Assembly: GCA_003695045.1 (NCBI GenBank)
Contig: RFJB01000119.1
Span: 1 to 5,701, forward strand
Direction: 5' to 3'
Source of the DNA: Candidatus Woesearchaeota archaeon
GTDB lineage: Archaea > Nanobdellota > Nanobdellia > Woesearchaeales > J091
Length of the DNA: 5,701 bases
The position numbers were made by a program, and so were the translations under genes. Below are positions 5,148 to 5,701 of this stretch, piece by piece (the stretch's first letter is position 1; each line of letters opens with the position of its first letter). The notes under the pieces are model-generated. The model had not been told where the DNA came from. It was given only the letters and a program-made list of their open reading frames with translations, and did no database searches.

Positions 5148-5701
5148 ATGGACTCCTCCACTGAACACAGCGAAGAGCACAAAATTGCGTCTTTTGAAAA
5201 TCAGCCAGTTCCTTCTTGCGAGGAGGAAGATTCTTCTTCTTTAACTGAACAGCATATTGCTGAATATCTCTTTGATTTCCTCTCTGAACAGGGGAATCTT
5301 GCCAAACTTGAGCATCTTCTGTCCGGCAAGGTTGCAGAGTTTTCCCGGCTCAACTCGGATTTTGAGAAAAACAAGCTGGACTTTGGCAGGACTCTGAAAA
5401 GAAAGGATCTTTACGCTACTCTGGAGGAAGTTGCTTCCAGAGTGAACGATTTTCTCTCTGTTTCGTCAGTTGATCTTCCTTCTGTTCAATATTACTCCCT
5501 CCTGGACCTTCGCCTTCCTGAAAACAGAGAGCAACTGGTTCTCTATCTCAAGTCAGCTTTCGGTGTTACTGCAGCTTCATACGCTATTCACCATGCTTTT
5601 GCGGGCGATGCTGCTTTTCCATATCTGCTGTTGGCCGGAGGCCTTCTTGGAAAGTCGGTTTCCTGGATTAAACGCGCGTTGTCCATTAAAGAATCTCTTG
5701 A
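5148..5701 (+). CDS. Hypothetical protein with acidic N-terminus and hydrophobic segment, 3' partial
   Basis: The frame is open from the ATG at 5148 to the window edge (184 complete codons), so the C-terminus is missing. I do not recognise the family. Residues 1-36 are polar and acidic, with several Ser, Glu and His residues, and are probably disordered. Residues 36-105 are charged and helical (HIAEYLFDFLSEQ, LEHLLSGKVAEF, LYATLEEVASRVNDFL) and may form a coiled coil or helical bundle. Residues 130-151 are moderately hydrophobic, and residues 155-174 (AFPYLLLAGGLLGKSVSWI) look like a membrane helix or hairpin followed by basic residues. Support for a real gene comes from the long open frame, codon use like its neighbours, and a TATA element at a spacing that suits leaderless translation. 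It lies 142 bases after the fusion gene, beyond that gene's terminator, so it is probably a separate unit. Confidence 0.7.
   Translation, partial: MDSSTEHSEEHKIASFENQPVPSCEEEDSSSLTEQHIAEYLFDFLSEQGNLAKLEHLLSGKVAEFSRLNSDFEKNKLDFGRTLKRKDLYATLEEVASRVNDFLSVSSVDLPSVQYYSLLDLRLPENREQLVLYLKSAFGVTAASYAIHHAFAGDAAFPYLLLAGGLLGKSVSWIKRALSIKESL

Overview
The window looks archaeal. Both ends of the divergent intergenic region carry a TTTAAA-type TATA element. A third TATA-like element, TTTATATT, sits just upstream of a start that has no Shine-Dalgarno sequence. Two other starts have purine-rich GGTG-type ribosome binding sites, and gene ends are marked by T-tracts. A DPANN-type or other little-studied lineage is possible, but nothing here fixes the phylum. 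There are no rRNA or tRNA genes, CRISPR arrays, transposases or phage genes.

Left part (1-2592): a compact three-gene operon on the + strand for a zinc/manganese-type ABC importer. It encodes a lipoprotein-like solute-binding protein (ZnuA/TroA family, 5' end cut off by the window), an ATPase (ZnuC type) and a membrane permease (ABC-3/ZnuB type). The genes touch or lie a few bases apart, and the order binding protein-ATPase-permease is typical. The binding protein has three candidate His ligands, an Asp and a short His/acidic loop, which favours zinc. The operon promoter, and any metal-responsive operator, lies outside the window.

Middle (2593-3454): a convergent gene on the - strand encodes a 192-residue soluble acidic protein I do not recognise. 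It is transcribed from a TATA element through a CAA-rich, probably unstructured leader. A 257-base intergenic region separates it from the divergent gene to its right and holds both promoters. Near the predicted start of the + transcript there is a perfect 10-base direct repeat with an 11-base period, a candidate operator.

Right part (3455-5701): the most notable gene encodes a 516-residue protein that joins a five-helix membrane region, an MscS-like beta domain and an apparently intact C39-type cysteine peptidase domain, followed by a strongly basic tail. The expected topology puts the peptidase in the cytoplasm. The end of this gene is folded into a nested hairpin followed by T-tracts. Beyond it, a short or leaderless transcript begins a further gene (5148 to the window edge) whose product has an acidic N-terminus, a charged helical middle and a hydrophobic segment, and which I do not recognise.

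The metal importer is a self-contained functional unit. I see no sequence evidence linking it to the peptidase-channel fusion, whose substrate is unknown.
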